A stretch of DNA of 19,020 nt. Origin: Baffinella frigidus (taxonomy: Eukaryota; Cryptophyceae; Cryptomonadales; Baffinellaceae). Both the position numbers and the translations under genes were made by a program. How positions within the stretch are numbered: position 1 is the first letter of the stretch; every line of letters starts with the position of its first letter. Where the stretch lies: positions 1 through 19,020 of the forward strand of contig MU647816.1 in the NCBI GenBank assembly GCA_026770585.1, read 5' to 3'. Below the pieces are notes generated by a model. The model was not told the origin of the DNA, made no database searches, and worked only from the letters and a program-made list of their open reading frames with translations. Of the stretch, positions 1 to 7,994 are shown one piece after another.

Positions 1-1598
1 ACATAATATTTTTCTAATGAGTATTTAAATCCAGCCGTAAGAACTCCTTTACAGCTGTTTCTCGCTCCTATCAAGAAAAATACTGTTTATCTTTAATGTC
101 GCCAGATAAACCCCTAGCCTGAAATGGTATATAAGTTTCCCTTTGAGTTTTATCGGGCATTGATACCTCAAAAACTTTTTATTTTAATAATCTATATCTT
201 TTTGTACTTTTTTTGGAAAGTCATACCATAATTTAAATCTACATACTACATTGTCATCCTACGGGAACAAGGCTTTTTCATAATCAATACCATCTTTTTT
301 TCCAAAATCAAAGTATTTATCAGCAAAAAATAATTTGTGAAGAGTGCTTTCTAACATTTTTTATTCAACTTTTTCATCAACAAAATCATTACCAGCCTAT
401 ATATAGTTAATAATATCTTCATGAACGGAAATTTTGTGATTGAAACTATGCCATTCATTCATAAACCAAATCATGTATTCAATATATCTAACCATATTTC
501 ATTAACCTTCATCGCATTCTCTGTCTGTTTTCCAAATATCTTTCACTTTATAATAAAGGTTTCCATTACATTTTTCGATGTTTTTTTTTATTACATTCCA
601 TAAATTTATCTGATGCCTCCACATCATTTTCAATATAGAAAAAAATCATATTTACCTTCTCAGCCCAATTATCTGGAAGAATTAAAGGTTCATCAAACAG
701 TTTGATCAAAATCTCTAAATGAAACCCACAATATTTTTTGATAGTTTCAGATAATTCGGCGAAACATTTAACGGTTAATTTCTGTTTGTTAAATGGGTGA
801 TCTGCTACCATTGACCCGTCGAATACTAAACAACAAACATTATCCCGAATGACTCCATCTCCTTCTCAAATTTCGAACATTTTTTCTGAACACATATTTT
901 CATAATGACACATGATACAATTAATTGTAGCACCATCAACATTGACATTGTTTTAATCTTAATTATTTTTTTGCGCACTTCTTTATGTTCATCTTTTTTC
1001 GCAATATATATGATAGTGTTTTTCAATTCACTAGTTAATTTTGTATAAAAATCATCTTTATAATTACCAATAGAACCACAATTTAATACTTTCAAGATGC
1101 TAGTTTTTACGTCGGCACTACTACAATTATTATTGTGAGCAATTTTAGTTCTAATAGATACGGGGTCATTATTATATTTGGAGAGATACTCACAATTAAT
1201 TTTATGTTTTTACATAATTGTTCTAATATAGCGGGAAGACAATTTTTAAAGTTTATATTAATCATGAATCCGTCCGCAATTAAGTGTCTGATAGGTCTCG
1301 GCATACATTGAAGAGATAAAGATTTGTCTGAGAACCATCTCCCATCTTTGCCCCCTCCCCATTTAAAACATTGTTTGGCTTTATGATACGAAACTTTAAT
1401 ACTATTATCTTTGGACTTGAGCAAAAAAACTTCACATATAGCATCAAAATTCCATTTGTATTCACTGTTACTATCTACAAAATCCCCCCAAATTTCAATA
1501 TTTTGTTTTGAATGTTCATGAACATACTTTACATACTTGAACTTATCTTTGTTAAAACTTTCTTTCGTAAATTTACCATCTCCTAAAAAATCATTCAT
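1..1598 (-). pseudogene. D5-like primase / SF3 helicase, broken and cut by the window edge
   Basis: Virus-type replicative primase-helicase remnant. The N-terminal part starts at an ATG at 1598 and carries MPRPIRH (1284-1304), followed by an N-x-x-P-A-I-L-x-Q-L-C segment. That pairing is typical of the region before the helicase in D5-like proteins of giant viruses and polinton-like viruses. Near the window edge GARNSCKG (45-68) matches the SF3 Walker A form G-x-R-N-S-G-K-G, with Cys where the P-loop Gly before Lys is expected. The reading is split over at least three frames. Open pieces lie at 1107-1598, 826-1095 and 566-811, with frame changes near 1190, 820, the A/T run near 580 and the 76-80 run. 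In one frame, in-frame stops occur at 397-399, 361-363, 259-261 and 184-186. The end of the ATPase domain is outside the window. It is surely not functional as read; the family call is inferred from these motifs. Confidence 0.72.
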
Positions 1599-1739
1599 AG
1601 TATCGATAACAACCTTAGTTAATATCAACTAAGAATTTGACTTAAGATAACTTGTATTTTTTTTGTTTATATCATTTTTTTGTCAAATATTATAAGTAAA
1701 TTGATACCTTCTTATATTTTATGTAAAAATAAGTAATCA

Positions 1740-1967
1740 CTAAGTCATATCAGCTTTCAGTTTTGCTTGTTCTGCGAGTTTAAGTTTTCTATTGGTATAT
1801 GCTTTTTGGTTATTCACCTTGCGTTGCATTCTGAATTCATCACGAATATCAGTATCCACGCTATTGTAGCGTTCATACATATATTGAGAATGTTTTATTC
1901 TCGCAATAGCATACTTAAACGGATCATTGAGGTATTCTCTTCCTTTCACCGTTGAATAGTTGGTGCT
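1740..1967 (-). CDS. Small DP-motif protein, paralogue A (unknown function)
   Basis: An open frame of 75 codons with no ATG near its front. It begins after a TAA at 1968-1970, and the first usable near-cognate codon is GTG at 1949. It contains REYLNDPFKYA, followed by a charged, probably helical stretch with Y-x-R-Y-N and R-x-x-R-M-Q-R, then a Lys-rich tail. The same layout recurs in the two ORFs at 2027-2263 and 2545-2733, so this is one member of a tandem family. No catalytic motif or membrane segment is visible. The missing ATG suggests the start has been lost or that this copy is decaying. Function is unknown; the family grouping is seen directly. Confidence 0.5.
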   Translation of the reverse strand, partial: STNYSTVKGREYLNDPFKYAIARIKHSQYMYERYNSVDTDIRDEFRMQRKVNNQKAYTNRKLKLAEQAKLKADMT

Positions 1968-2026
1968 TTACGAATATTCATTTATCGTAGTCATTATTAT
2001 CTACTTATATCTTATATTATGATATA

Positions 2027-2263
2027 TTATTCATTTATATCATTTCTGTTCCCATCTTCTTTTTCTTGCTTCTTGAAATAATATTTTTGGTTATAATCGC
2101 TTCGTTGAAGCCGAAAATAGTCACGCGTTTCTAAATCATCAAAGTTGTAACGTCTGTAATTACATTCCGCAATTCCTTCAATATGTTTCGCATATTTAAC
2201 AGGGTCTAATCGATACTCTCTCGCATTTAAGGCATTATAATTTTGACTGTAATTTTTCTCCAT
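2027..2263 (-). CDS. Small DP-motif protein, paralogue B (unknown function)
   Basis: A 78-codon ORF with a proper ATG at 2263, the best preserved member of the local family. An N-terminal Asn/Tyr-rich leader precedes AREYRLDPVKYAKHIEG. A helical charged segment follows with C-N-Y-R-R-Y-N and R-L-Q-R, then a Lys/Glu/Asp-rich tail. The leader N-Y-N-A-L-N-A-R-E-Y resembles N-Y-S-T-V-K-G-R-E-Y of the neighbour at 1740-1967. Immediately upstream of the ATG is an AT-rich stretch ending ATTATATGAA, which could be a core promoter. The protein is soluble, basic and tyrosine-rich; a nucleic-acid-binding role would be a guess. No known domain is recognised. Confidence 0.6.
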   Translation of the reverse strand: MEKNYSQNYNALNAREYRLDPVKYAKHIEGIAECNYRRYNFDDLETRDYFRLQRSDYNQKYYFKKQEKEDGNRNDINE

Positions 2264-2362
2264 TTCATATAATCATACTAACACTTATTTTTAAATCATT
2301 TTTATAACAAATTGACGGCGGTTAAAAATACAGAAGTTGGCTTTACAAAAGCGTGGAAATGT

Positions 2363-2515
2363 TCAACAAATTGAATTTTTAAATATAAAATGCGTCTTAT
2401 TAATATATAAAATCTTATCTGTTTCGTCAGAATCGTACATTCTGACCATATCACCAAGTTTCAATATTTTAAACTCGTTATAAATCACGCCGAGCTTTAC
2501 GTCAATTTTTATCAT
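2363..2515 (-). CDS. Hypothetical 50-aa ORF
   Basis: A short ORF from an ATG at 2515. A longer reading from 2593 overlaps paralogue C in another frame, and its first 26 residues look like an out-of-frame piece of that paralogue. The core reads I-D-V-K-L-G-V-I-Y-N-E-F, then L-G-D-M-V-R-M-Y-D-S-D, an alternation that could form a small beta-rich domain. No homologue is recognised. It could be the displaced C-terminus of a larger gene. Confidence 0.28.
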   Translation of the reverse strand: MIKIDVKLGVIYNEFKILKLGDMVRMYDSDETDKILYINKTHFIFKNSIC

Positions 2516-2544
2516 TGTTTTTAACAAATAGTATGATTTTACTT

Positions 2545-2733
2545 TTATATATCTTTTTCTCCTTTTTTTTTCAGATAACCCTTTTGAATCCATTTTCTTC
2601 TCTGGTCCCTATATTTCTGCCTGCCTGCTTCATCTTCTGAATGGTATCTGGCTTGAGCGCAATCCATACTAATTTGTCTAGATTTTTCATACTTGATGGG
2701 GTCTAGCAAATGAATGCGGGCTTTAACTGTTTT
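2545..2733 (-). pseudogene. Small DP-motif protein, paralogue C, without a start codon
   Basis: A frame of 62 codons, open between a TAA at 2734-2736 and a TAA at 2545-2547, with no ATG at its front. It contains ARIHLLDPIKYEKSRQ and then A-R-Y-H and R-D-Q-R-R-K, in the same order and spacing as the ORFs at 1740-1967 and 2027-2263. The codon for its Leu-Lys-rich end lies at a long A/T homopolymer (about 2561-2570). Another frame continues past that run into the short ORF downstream. It appears to be a third, degraded paralogue. Confidence 0.5.
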
Positions 2734-2802
2734 TTAATTAGTTGAATACACTCTTTCCATTCTTTTAGATATGTTAGAAATTAAAACATTTCAATCATTT
2801 TT

Positions 2803-3393
2803 CTAAACATGATTATTTCCTACAAAACTTTGTGGTGGTGAGGCAGGTTCTATGGCAACTTTAACTATTCCATTTATAACCAACGGCAACCTTTTTTTCC
2901 CTCCGAATTGAAGCCTCACTTGATTTTTAATATGAGTTGAAAAAATTGGCAAATGTCCCATAAGAATGTCATATTGCTGGATAGAAGTGTTTATACAATA
3001 TGAAGTAACTGTATCACTAGCCTCTTTACCTTCAATTTCGTGTAAAAGCTTTGTAAGTGATGACGCACTGTTTTGAAACATAACTGCGTTTTCCGAAAAT
3101 TTCATAGTTGTAACTCACCCCAAAAGTAAAACTGTTAAAGAATTCACAATTGTATTGTAAAGGTTTAAGGTGTTATTGTCAATGCCGTTTTGATTATTGA
3201 CTATAGCGGACGAACTGCTGATGATTAAATTAGGAATGACTAATAAATGTTTCACTCTTGTTTAATATGTGGAACTTCTTGAACACAAAATTGAAGCCAC
3301 CTCGGTTCTATCTTTGATCATTTCTTTGTTACGTTTTGCTTTCGAACTTAACACTGGAGCAGTTCCTGAATTGGTTCTTTCGAAAGAATCAGG
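2803..3393 (-). pseudogene. Unknown protein gene with two in-frame stops
   Basis: One minus-strand frame stays open over about 195 codons except for a TAA at 3262-3264 and a TGA at 3115-3117. The final 100 codons after the ATG at 3105 are uninterrupted. Text on both sides of each stop has the same Ser/Asn/Thr-rich flavour, so I read it as one gene with two nonsense changes. The C-terminal part has an S-Q/N-rich helix, then a beta-like segment (V-R-L-Q-F-G-G-K-K-R-L-P-L-V). No ATG is found near the 5' end, where three stops sit around 3400. A minor structural protein is possible but not supported by any recognised motif. The alternative is that only the 100-aa ORF from 3105 is real. Confidence 0.4.
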
Positions 3394-3402
3394 AATCTAT
3401 TA

Positions 3403-4232
3403 CTAATAGTAAATATTAATGTATTTGTTTTCTAGAATTCTTGAACGCCAAAGTTTTGTAACGGGGTCTCTGTATAGTTCATCTTTAATTTGGAGAGTGT
3501 TTATTTTCATTTTCACTGTCAGGGCTTTTTTTGCTATTTTATATTTTTTACCTTGTTTACTTATCTTGGCTTTATTTGCTATTCTATATTCTTTCATTCT
3601 CGTCAAAATGTGGGCATTATTTTTTCATAGTATTTTTGGTCTCTTTCCTTAATTTCTTCTTTATGTGATTTGCGATATTCTTTGTTTAGTGATTTAATTT
3701 CCACTGTATGTTTTTGGTAACTTTTTTTTTGTTTTTTAGCAATGCTTTGTTTATTGTTATTATAATATTTAAGCATATAATGTTTATTCTCTTCTTGATG
3801 TACTTGACGATATTGTGCTTGATAAGTTTTTGTTTTCTCTCTGTTGTTGCTCGTATATATTTTATTTTTAACAGCGATTTCATCTGTATTGAATTCATAA
3901 TATGCGGTGCCACATTCTTTCTTACTTCTGCCCGCAATATTCTTATTTAATAATCCCATTTCTCTTATAAAAGTTCCGTCCCTTCGACACAACTCCTCTT
4001 TACTTGCGCAGGGGTATAGTTCCAATAGTTCGATATACCAATTGTCCCAACCCATATCATCTTTTCGGACGGCATCATATAACAAAAATTTGCTTTGTCC
4101 AAAATTAAACGAACTTTTATGCCCAACTCATCGCATACTTAATGTTTGTATCGTTGAACCAACATAGATTGATTTATCATCTGTTCGGCATCTTACACTA
4201 TATACCTTCCCAAAGGAATAGTCAGTGGGCAT
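3403..4232 (-). pseudogene. GIY-YIG family endonuclease, decayed
   Basis: The frame starts at an ATG at 4232. K-V-Y-S-V-R followed by S-I-Y-V-G-S-T matches the GIY...YIG pair of the nuclease fold (here VYS...YVG). Downstream MGWDNWYIELLELYP and a C-x-x-K-E-E-L-C-R-R-x-G segment match the second half of the domain in NCLDV-type GIY-YIG proteins, including the catalytic Glu region. A TGA at 4128-4130 interrupts it at codon 35, where relatives usually have Trp before G-H-K. After the nuclease come Lys/Tyr/Asn-rich K-Y-Y repeats typical of these viral genes. A frame change sits at a six-T run (3620-3625). The end carries DELYRDPVTKLWRSR, shared with the recombinase region. These genes often behave as homing or mobile nucleases. 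Confidence 0.68.
3430..3501 (-). repeat. 72-bp direct repeat, copy 1
   Basis: Nearly identical to 4276-4349. It encodes NTLQIKDELYRDPV and L-W-R-S-R at the 3' end of the GIY-YIG gene. In this copy the Gln codon after N-T-L is CAA (3490-3492). Confidence 0.85.
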
Positions 4233-4255
4233 ATGTTTTATAATATTTTATAATG

Positions 4256-5606
4256 TTATGTTGTTAACATCATTTTTTCTAAAACTCTTGAACGCCAAAG
4301 TGTTGTAACGGGGTCTCTGTATAGTTCATCTTGAATTTAGAGAGTGTTATTTGGAACTCTTCCATTCACCAAATCCGAATTCCACATTCTCATATTCTTT
4401 ACAATTCTTATACGATTTTTATTCTTGGCCTTGTATTTTGCTTGCTGGTCTCATATTTTAGTTGAATTCTTGTCGTAGTATTTCTTGAACCGATCTTTGT
4501 CTTTCTGAATCACCGATTTTTCGGGAATAACAGCTTGTTGAATAGGATTTTGAACGTTACTGAAGTCAAGCGGTCTTAATACATTACTAAGCACTCTGAA
4601 AGCAGAAGTTTGGTTTTTCTTTGGGATTAAATCAATTCTGTTTAAATTATGAGGAGAATCATCATCATCATCAGGCTCTTCTTTAATCATAATTGCTTTC
4701 ATCGCAGGGTTTACTAAATCAATCTCGTTATTGTTTTCAGCAGAATCGTCGATAGGTTCTTTCTTAACAATGTGACGCAGAACAGGGTCAGTAATAATTT
4801 TTACGTAGTTGGTAAGCATTACATGAACTGAATTCCGCATCTTAGTAGAGTCATCTTTTCTGGCATTATAATTCGCTAAGGTAGAACGATATGTGGCAAA
4901 AGATGAACGTAACACACTGGTTCCTAATCGTCTATCTCCTCCCATTTCTGCCAACCAATTCGATCCAGTTGATTCTTTCATACTCACATCAGGATTGTAT
5001 GTGTCAATATTTTTTTTATAAATTTGAGGTAGTAGGACTGTTCTCGGATATAAATCTAAACTCGGACGAATGGCGTTAGATAAAGCCAAGCCGAGACTGT
5101 TAACCACTAATCTATTATCGACAAAACCAACAGTATATTTGACGTAACCGTGTTTCTTTTTGTCCAAATGAAAGAAAAACTAGACCAATTTGGTTTTATC
5201 AGAGGGGATATAAACATAATCATAAAGTTCCTTGTCCTTAGCATTTTTAGGGAATTCAACTATTTCGTGCCGAATCTTCATAGAGAATATTTCGTGTCTA
5301 ACAGGGGGTGTCCAAACGTAACACGCCAGCGCAAGAAACTTGAAATGCTCTTTCATAGTTTCCTTGGCATAAGCTTGGCGTTTTCCTTCAGGAATAGTAC
5401 CAACGGTGAAAATCATTTTTTTCTTTTGCGTCTGAGGTAATTTGTAATACTGTTTCGAATGGAATGTAATTCTCGAGTTCATATTTATTGAGAGTATTGT
5501 TTTCACTTAGAAAATCCACAAAGAAAGATTTGATATCATAAGCAATAGCGGAGTATTTTACATATAAATTATGAGACATCGGTTCTTCGTACTCCACTTG
5601 TTCCAT
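4256..5606 (-). pseudogene. Tyrosine recombinase (integrase) with added C-terminal module, broken
   Basis: Site-specific integrase of the tyrosine recombinase family, as carried by polinton-like viruses, virophages and some NCLDVs. From an ATG at 5606 a helical N-terminal part leads into a frame change between about 5390 and 5470. The next piece (to 5180) has ACYVWTPPVRHE, the Y-x-x-x-P-P-x-R box holding the first catalytic Arg. An in-frame TAG at 5180-5182 interrupts the same frame, which then runs on with K-K-K-H-G-Y-V-K (candidate catalytic Lys). LGTSVLRSSFATY follows (second Arg box), then MRNSVHVMLTNYVKI with the candidate nucleophile Tyr. A His usual in the M-x-H-S motif is Asn. The first stop of this part is a TGA at 4451-4453. 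The same frame continues with K-Y-Y and charged repeats to a TAA at 4337-4339 and ends at 4256, 24 bp before the GIY-YIG start. Confidence 0.7.
4276..4349 (-). repeat. 72-bp direct repeat, copy 2
   Basis: Nearly identical to 3430-3501 in the same orientation, about 850 bp away. It encodes IQDELYRDPVTTLWRSR at the far end of the recombinase frame. The codon equivalent to CAA in copy 1 is TAA here (4337-4339). Confidence 0.85.
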
Positions 5607-5638
5607 TTTTTGAGTTTTTTGGTAGGTTCCTTTAATAA

Positions 5639-6292
5639 TTATTTTTCTTGTGCTTTTGCAGCTTTCATGTGTTTCTGATAATTTTCAACACGTTTCGGAT
5701 TAGTTAAAGCCAAACGAATAATCTGCTGGACTGCTTTAATATCTTTCAGCCATGTTGCCACACTTTGCTGTGCTTTTCCTAAATGTGTAATAAATCTGTA
5801 ATATCCAATATCCGCAATAATTTCGCGATTATTTTCGAAGATGTATTTCACATTAAAATCGGGGTGCGGGGTTTTTTCAGATCTTTTCTTCCCGAGATTA
5901 TTGAAAATTGAACGAAGTTCCTCAATTATTTTTTGGTCACTCTTATTTTGGGCGTTATTTTTATCAACTGTCCAAACGCTTTTTTCAATATTAGGAATAG
6001 TAAAATTCTGATGTATCTTAAAAAATCTGTAAGTTCCATAATCAAGATTGTATAAATCGTTAACAATTGAATTAGGTTTATCATTTTTTTCAAAGGCAAT
6101 TGTTTCTAGCTGTAAGATAGATAATTCTTCCGCATCACGGATCGGTGTTTTAAATATAAGCTCATATGTTTCAGCAATATCATCTTGAAATACTTTTGAA
6201 TTTTTAAAAACATCCTTACCCTTATGCCGATTATATTAAGGTATCGTATGTTGACTATCAATAGTGGCTCTCTTCAAATGGACAATACTCAT
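5639..6292 (-). pseudogene. Unknown 217-codon gene with one early stop, upstream of the recombinase
   Basis: Reading from an ATG at 6292, the frame is open for 217 codons to 5639 except for a TAA at 6236-6238 (codon 19). Residues on both sides look alike and codon composition is constant, so a single nonsense change is the simplest reading. Without the upstream part, no ATG exists in the remaining 199 codons. The protein is charged and helical with an aromatic core (Y-G-T-Y-R-F-F-K, Y-Y-R-F-I-T-H-L-G-K) and a Lys/Ala-rich end. It lies 33 bp before the recombinase and could be its DNA-binding N-terminal region separated by a frameshift, or a separate accessory gene. No family is recognised. 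Confidence 0.45.
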
Positions 6293-6450
6293 TTCTTCTT
6301 TACTTATAGACTGAGATATTCATTTGTTCTTATATGTTCTTATATTGAATTTATAAAGATTCCGTCACTTTTTATTTTTTTGTAAAATCTTGAACCCCAA
6401 AAATAAAATATATATTTATATATCCTTGATATCTAAATCAAGCAAAAAAA

Positions 6451-6690
6451 TTATCGGCTATTACTTTCAGGTGTTTCACACTTTTTGGCGTTTATTGAAG
6501 CAGCGAGTATAGAAATCACTATTCCGCAATCGCACCGGACAAGTATTTTCCTTTTTTGTGAGATTTTTTCTTTCTCAATTTGATAAATAACCTTTTTATT
6601 TGTATTCAATCGTTCTTGGTTTTCCAATCGGTATTTTTTATTATATATAGCCAATTTAACCTTAGCATCGTCATCATTCATTAGGTGGTT
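6451..6690 (-). pseudogene. C-terminal fragment of a viral Cys/Lys-rich protein
   Basis: Codons from about 6690 down encode Y-N-K-K-Y-R-L-E-N-Q, Lys/Asn/Gln-rich repeats, then VRCDCGIVISILAAS. This arrangement (K-Y-repeats followed by C-x-C-G plus a short basic end with H-x-x-x-K-H) is common at the C-termini of GIY-YIG and related repeat genes in giant viruses. Here only the C-D-C-G pair is kept and the expected His residues are absent. Codons further upstream belong to a GC-richer segment of different character, so the 5' part of the gene is missing. It is probably a relic. Confidence 0.45.
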
Positions 6691-6890
6691 CATACTTTTA
6701 AGTATGAGGCTACCACTACAGTGTAACACTGATACAGGCGCCCTGCGCACAGTTCCAGGCCTGTATGCTTGGTCACGTGGTGCGTATCTGAAGAGTGGGT
6801 CGGACGCAAGCCCCAGGTCATTCCTGTCTATTGTGTCATGGAGAGTCTGTGCCAGAAACCGGAGTACCTGGTCAAGTGAAGAAAATTAAT
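6685..6890. other. GC-rich island inside the AT-rich block
   Basis: About 200 bp of balanced composition lie between very AT-rich flanks. The left edge carries an inverted repeat CATACTT-tt-AAGTATG (6691-6706). Weak G/C words such as CCAGGCCTG follow, and the island ends where the sequence returns to AAGAAAATTAATTTGG. It truncates the gene fragment on its left. I see no ORF with convincing coding character, no tRNA-like box pair, and no match to the other GC-rich parts of the window. Confidence 0.5.
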
Positions 6891-6935
6891 TTGGGACCAT
6901 CACTTTTTAAAAAATGACGCCAACACATAATTTCA

Positions 6936-6950
6936 ACTATATATACAATG
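6936..6950 (+). promoter_or_regulatory. TATATA core-promoter candidate
   Basis: ATATATACAATGTC around the start codon at 6948 matches ATATATAGAATGTC at the start of the gene at 7837 in 13 of 14 positions. Placement a few bases before ATG resembles late or core promoters of large DNA viruses. Confidence 0.4.
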
Positions 6951-7217
6951 TCTATGTGGATTGTCAAAAATAATATCCTCCATTCCACCAACCACGGTTT
7001 CGACAAAAAAAAATGGCCGTTAGTGAGTTGCGAGGAATTCTTGCTTGATGTTTGTATTGTTCCCCAACATAAATTCAATTTTTTGGTGAAGGATATGTAT
7101 GAGAAAGAAATTTCCAAATTACCAACTCATATGAAGTCTAAAGCAGTCGCTACAATCGTTGAATATCGGAAGAATTATCCTTTTTACCAAGAAATGCATA
7201 GAACTACAAAACTATGA
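6948..7217 (+). CDS. Hypothetical 89-aa protein
   Basis: An uninterrupted ORF and the only convincing plus-strand gene in the AT-rich block. The ATG at 6948 is preceded directly by CTATATATACA, a core-promoter-like string that is repeated almost exactly in front of the minus-strand gene at 7837. The protein has an aromatic/hydrophobic N-terminal half (S-M-W-I-V-K-N-N) and a helical, Lys-rich C-terminal half ending Y-P-F-Y-Q-E-M-H-R. No domain is recognised. It faces the gene at 7313-7837 convergently across a 95-bp AT-rich gap. It looks intact, unlike most neighbours. Confidence 0.55.
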   Translation: MSMWIVKNNILHSTNHGFDKKKWPLVSCEEFLLDVCIVPQHKFNFLVKDMYEKEISKLPTHMKSKAVATIVEYRKNYPFYQEMHRTTKL

Positions 7218-7312
7218 ACTGGCCTTTAAGTATAAAATTTATAAAAATACAATCTAATGTATTTTCAAACTTTTGTTTGTGAAATTTTAATTTTGTTTTT
7301 TATATGTATATT

Positions 7313-7837
7313 CTATTCCTCTTGAATCAACTCACACTCGATGAGTTTTTTTATCAAATAATCTGTTAAAGACAATTCGAAAAGAACCTTTTTGTGTTCG
7401 TCACAATCCTCACAATAATTGAAAATACCCCCACGAGTATTGTCATAATTCAAAATATTTCCATAAAGTTGTTTATAACCCATTCTCTGAATAAATTCAT
7501 TCACAAAATCGATTTCATACTCCTTCATTATGCAATCAACATAGAACTCGATTAAAGCAGATGCGATATGCTTGTCCACATTAACACCCCCTTCACAATT
7601 ATCCCCGATCCAATCAACGATATCATTCTCAACTCTCTGAAAATCATAATCAAAGAAATCGTCCATATTCAGTTTTAACTCGAGATTGTAGAGGATAAGC
7701 GGGAAATTGAAATCCCGCATCACAGCGACCCTACAAGCCATCGCCTCGGCTGGTGTCGCAAACGCTTCATCAGGAATGTATGCGAAATATTCGAGAGTCT
7801 TCAGTGAAGCAGGCATGGTGACGAGCGAAGAGGACAT
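7313..7837 (-). CDS. Hypothetical acidic 174-aa protein
   Basis: An intact ORF. The frame is open back to 7915, but the ATG at 7837 is the better start: it follows a TATATA string, and the residues before it (hydrophobic, I/F-rich) look like translated AT-rich promoter. The product is acidic and helical, with M-D-D-F-F-D-Y-D-F, D-I-V-D-W-I-G-D-N-C and a C-E-D-C-D-E-H pair that might bind metal. It ends E-L-I-Q-E-E. No signal peptide or membrane span is seen. Its function is unknown. Being unbroken beside several pseudogenes, it may be a recently added or still maintained gene. Confidence 0.6.
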   Translation of the reverse strand: MSSSLVTMPASLKTLEYFAYIPDEAFATPAEAMACRVAVMRDFNFPLILYNLELKLNMDDFFDYDFQRVENDIVDWIGDNCEGGVNVDKHIASALIEFYVDCIMKEYEIDFVNEFIQRMGYKQLYGNILNYDNTRGGIFNYCEDCDEHKKVLFELSLTDYLIKKLIECELIQEE

Positions 7838-7852
7838 TCTATATATTTTAAG
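7836..7852 (-). promoter_or_regulatory. TATATA core-promoter candidate
   Basis: On the minus strand TTAAAATATATAGA runs directly into the ATG at 7837. The string ATATATAGAATGTC is nearly identical to the one at the start of the 6948 gene. Confidence 0.4.
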
Positions 7853-7994
7853 TATAATAAGATTGAATACAATTCCCGTCATTTTTATATAAAAATCGCG
7901 GGGTTTTGGTGCCAAATTTGTTCAAAGTAAAATGACACAAAATGCTTAAAAAAGCGTTTATTTAGTTTTTTATATTCATTTTAGTTTTTATTAA

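Noticed and set aside
421-603. 60-aa plus-strand ORF
   Set aside because: It is the complement of the helicase pseudogene, with no independent support.
3419-4167. Hydrophobic plus-strand ORFs resembling membrane proteins
   Set aside because: Their Phe/Ile/Leu richness is the complement of the Lys/Asn/Glu-rich GIY-YIG gene on the other strand.
6740-6890. tRNA or SINE-like promoter in the GC-rich island
   Set aside because: No paired A and B boxes and no cloverleaf could be drawn.
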